Shown: positions 61,756 to 64,000 of the stretch, piece after piece
How positions within the stretch are numbered: position 1 is the first letter of the stretch
Layout of the letters: the number at the start of each line of letters is the position of its first letter
DNA from: Streptomyces marinisediminis
Lineage (GTDB): Bacteria > Actinomycetota > Actinomycetes > Streptomycetales > Streptomycetaceae
Direction of reading: 5' to 3'
Length of the DNA: 64,000 nucleotides
Assembly: GCF_026262575.1 (NCBI RefSeq)
Contig: NZ_JAPKFL010000010.1
Coordinates: 62,001-126,000 of the forward strand
The notes under the pieces: generated by a model
Database searches by the model: none
What the model was told of the DNA's origin: nothing
What the model saw: the letters and a program-made list of their open reading frames with translations, nothing else
Translations under genes and position numbers: made by a program

Positions 61756-64000
61756 TTGAGCAGCGCGAGTGGTGCCACGGACGGACTGCTTCCCCTCACC
61801 AGCGCCCAGTCGGGCATCTGGAACGCGCAGCGCCTCGAACCGGACTCGCCGTACTACCTGGTCGGCGACGTGGTGGAGATATCCGGCGGCGACCCGGTCG
61901 ACGCCGAGGCGCTGGCCGAGGCCGTCCGGGCGACCACCGAGGAGGCCGAGACCCTGCGGCTGCGGGTGTACGACACCGCGTCGGGCCCGCGCCAGGCGGT
62001 CGGCGGCGAGCCCGTCGCGCCGCCGCGGGTGGTCGACGTCAGCGGCGCGGCCGACCCCAGGGCGGCGGCCGACGCGCTCGTCGACGCGGAGCGGGCGCGG
62101 GCGGCCGAGGCGTGCCGGGGGATGACCGACCGGCCCCTGTACGCGCGGACCGTCATCCGGCTGTCCGACCGCGAGGTCTGGTACACCCAGCTCGGCCACC
62201 ACCTGGTCTTCGACGGCTACACGGCCGCGCTGCTCGCCCGCCGGACCGCCGCCCGCTACACCGCGCTGGTCCGCGGCACCGAGCCGCCGAGGCCGACGTT
62301 CGGCACGCTCGCCGACCTCGTCGCCGCCGACCGGGCCTACCGGGACAGCGACCGGTTCGCCGAGGACCGCGCGTACTGGGTCGACCGGTTCACCCCGCTG
62401 CCCGACCTGGGCGACGCGGAGACGACCACGGGCCCGCCGGAGCGCACCGTGACGGCCCGTGCCGTCGTCACGCCCGAGGAGACGGCCCGGCTGCGCGCCT
62501 TCGCCGACGCGCACGGCGTCACCTGGGGCGAGGCGCTGATCGCCTGCTACGCCGCGTTCCTGCACCGCGTGCTGGGGCACACCGACGTGGTCTTCGCGCT
62601 GCCGCTGATGTGCCGGGTGGGCGCGACCGCACTGCGCACCCCCGCCATGGCGGTCAACGTGCTGCCGCTGCGGGTGACCGTACGCGGCGAGGACGGGCTC
62701 GGGGAGCTGAGCGCGCGGGTCGCGGCCGCCATGCGGGAGATGCGCGACCACCAGCGCTACCGGGGCGAGGACCTGCCGCGGGACCTCGGCGTGCCCGGGG
62801 CGGGCGCGCTGCTGCACGGCCGCGGGATCAACCTCAAGGCGTTCGACCTGGCGATCGACTTCGCCGGGGCCACCGGGGTGCTGCGCAACGTCGCGGGCGG
62901 CCCGCCGGAGGACATGGGGCTGAGCGTCCTGCCGACCCGCGACGGCGGGCTGCTGCTCGGCTTCGAGGTGGACGCCCGCACCGACGACCAGGCCGCGGTC
63001 GACGGCAAGCTGACGGGGCTGCGGGCCCTGCTGGCCGGGCTGACGGACGGCCTGGCCGTGGGGCGCGTCCCGCTGACCGGCGACGCGGACCGGCTGCCGG
63101 CCGGCTGGGCGCCGCCCGCCCTGCCCGGCACCCCGGTGGACGTGCCCACCGCGTTCGACGCCATGGTCGCCGCCCACCCCGGGCGCACCGCCCTGGTGTG
63201 CGGCGCCGACCGGCTGTCCACGGACGAGCTGGCGGCCCGGGTGCACCGGCTCGCCCGGGCGCTGCGGGCCCGCGGCGTCGGCCCGGACGACGTGGTGGCG
63301 CTGGCGCTGCCGCGCTCGGCCGAGCTGGTCACCGCCCTGCTGGCGGTGCTGGACGCGGGCGCCGCGTTCCTGCCCCTGGACACCGCGCACCCCGCCGAGC
63401 GGCTGCGCGAGCTGCTCGACGACGCCCGCCCCGCGCTGGTGCTGACCTCCGGCGCCGTCGACGGCCTGGCCTGGGACACCCTGGTCGACGAGGCGGCCGG
63501 GCGGTCCGGCGCGCCGCTGCGGGCCGACGAGCTGGCCGCGCCGCGCCACCCCGAGCACCTCGCCTACGTCATCCACACCTCCGGGTCGACCGGGCGCCCC
63601 AAGGGCGTGCTCGGCCGGGCCGGCGGCCTCGCCGCGCTGCTGCACCACCAGCGGTCGACGGTCGTCGCCGAGGCCGAGCGGGCCGCGGGCCGGCGGCTGC
63701 GCGCCGCCCACACCTACTCGTTCGCCTTCGACTCCGCACTCGACCACCTGGTGTGGCTGCTGTGCGGGCACGAACTGCACGTCTACGACGCCGAGACGGT
63801 CCGCGACGCCGACGCCCTGCTCGCCGCGTACGCCCGGGACGGCATCGACGTCGTCGACACCACCCCGTCGATGGCCGGACCGCTGGTGGACGGCGGCCTG
63901 CTGGACCTGCGGCCGACGCTGCTGGTGCTCGGCGGCGAGGCCACACCGCCCGCGCTGTGGCGGCGCGTCGCCGCGTCGGGGGTCACCGCCCGCAACATGT
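61756..64000 (+). CDS. Siderophore NRPS, C-A... (3' end outside window)
   Basis: About 748 residues visible. TTG start at 61756, with AAGGAG seven bases upstream, is the only start that keeps the N-terminal condensation motif LPLTSAQSGIWNAQ. C domain (about 10-430, HHLVFDG) of the EntF/DhbF type, then an A domain (VIHTSGSTGRPKG) that is cut before its A5 motif. The pocket starts FDSALD, so the amino acid cannot be assigned from what is visible. It would join the DHB held on the aryl carrier to one or more amino acids. The one-base gap after the ATPase gene means uptake and assembly are likely co-transcribed. Confidence 0.93.
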   Translation, partial: MSSASGATDGLLPLTSAQSGIWNAQRLEPDSPYYLVGDVVEISGGDPVDAEALAEAVRATTEEAETLRLRVYDTASGPRQAVGGEPVAPPRVVDVSGAADPRAAADALVDAERARAAEACRGMTDRPLYARTVIRLSDREVWYTQLGHHLVFDGYTAALLARRTAARYTALVRGTEPPRPTFGTLADLVAADRAYRDSDRFAEDRAYWVDRFTPLPDLGDAETTTGPPERTVTARAVVTPEETARLRAFADAHGVTWGEALIACYAAFLHRVLGHTDVVFALPLMCRVGATALRTPAMAVNVLPLRVTVRGEDGLGELSARVAAAMREMRDHQRYRGEDLPRDLGVPGAGALLHGRGINLKAFDLAIDFAGATGVLRNVAGGPPEDMGLSVLPTRDGGLLLGFEVDARTDDQAAVDGKLTGLRALLAGLTDGLAVGRVPLTGDADRLPAGWAPPALPGTPVDVPTAFDAMVAAHPGRTALVCGADRLSTDELAARVHRLARALRARGVGPDDVVALALPRSAELVTALLAVLDAGAAFLPLDTAHPAERLRELLDDARPALVLTSGAVDGLAWDTLVDEAAGRSGAPLRADELAAPRHPEHLAYVIHTSGSTGRPKGVLGRAGGLAALLHHQRSTVVAEAERAAGRRLRAAHTYSFAFDSALDHLVWLLCGHELHVYDAETVRDADALLAAYARDGIDVVDTTPSMAGPLVDGGLLDLRPTLLVLGGEATPPALWRRVAASGVTARNM

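Overview
The window is very GC-rich, with G/C-biased third codon positions, GTG and TTG starts and many 4-bp gene overlaps. This points to an actinomycete, most likely a Streptomyces. No rRNA, tRNA, CRISPR array or transposon was seen.

About 49 kb of the left side (<1..48954, all minus strand) is a trans-acyltransferase polyketide synthase / NRPS cluster. In transcription order it reads: a 3055-aa PKS (DH-like, three ACPs, DH, KS-KR-ACP, non-elongating KS and carrier); a 3098-aa NRPS (C-A(Ser)-PCP-C-A-MT-PCP-C); a 5119-aa PKS (KS-DH-KR-ACP twice, then KS-DH-KR-MT-ACP); a formyltransferase-A(Gly)-PCP starter protein; a PP-loop cyclodehydratase; a KS-ACP protein; and a PKS/NRPS (KS-KR-MT-ACP-C-A...) cut by the left edge. 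No PKS module carries an intact AT. N-formyl-glycine loading, a PP-loop cyclodehydratase and a KS-KR-MT-ACP followed by an amino-acid module is the logic of oxazolomycin/conglobatin-type oxazole polyketides. I therefore read this as an oxazolomycin-family cluster. The predicted chain is: formyl-Gly, one unreduced extension, oxazole closure, (modules not seen), a beta-hydroxy-alpha-methylated unit, an amino acid (probably Gly), a diene/methylated segment, then Ser and a second, possibly N-methylated residue. Gene order runs roughly opposite to biosynthetic order. The discrete trans-AT, any thioesterase and any pathway regulator are not in the window.

Just upstream of the PKS run (49.6-50.9 kb, minus) lie a proline-4-hydroxylase-like 2-oxoglutarate dioxygenase and an MbtH-like protein, probable partners of the NRPS. 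They are separated from the PKS run by an unusually AT-rich control region. Then come a P-loop NTPase of unknown role and an imine-reductase-like NAD(P) enzyme divergent from an HxlR regulator, with a direct-repeat operator candidate between them.

From 54.2 kb to the right edge (plus strand) is an iron-regulated catechol siderophore locus. It has two DmdR/IdeR-type iron boxes, 2,3-DHB-AMP ligase, a stand-alone aryl carrier protein, ferric-siderophore reductase, a binding lipoprotein, two FecCD permeases, an ATPase, and a siderophore NRPS cut by the window end. The genes that make 2,3-DHB are not in the window.

The most notable points are vestigial AT domains behind just the two KSs predicted to accept aminoacyl chains; an almost identical duplicated ACP with foreign codon usage next to a dead ACP (Ser to Trp); a terminal condensation domain without its catalytic His in an assembly line with no TE; and an extra NRPS module with an unrecognised code next to an amino-acid hydroxylase.
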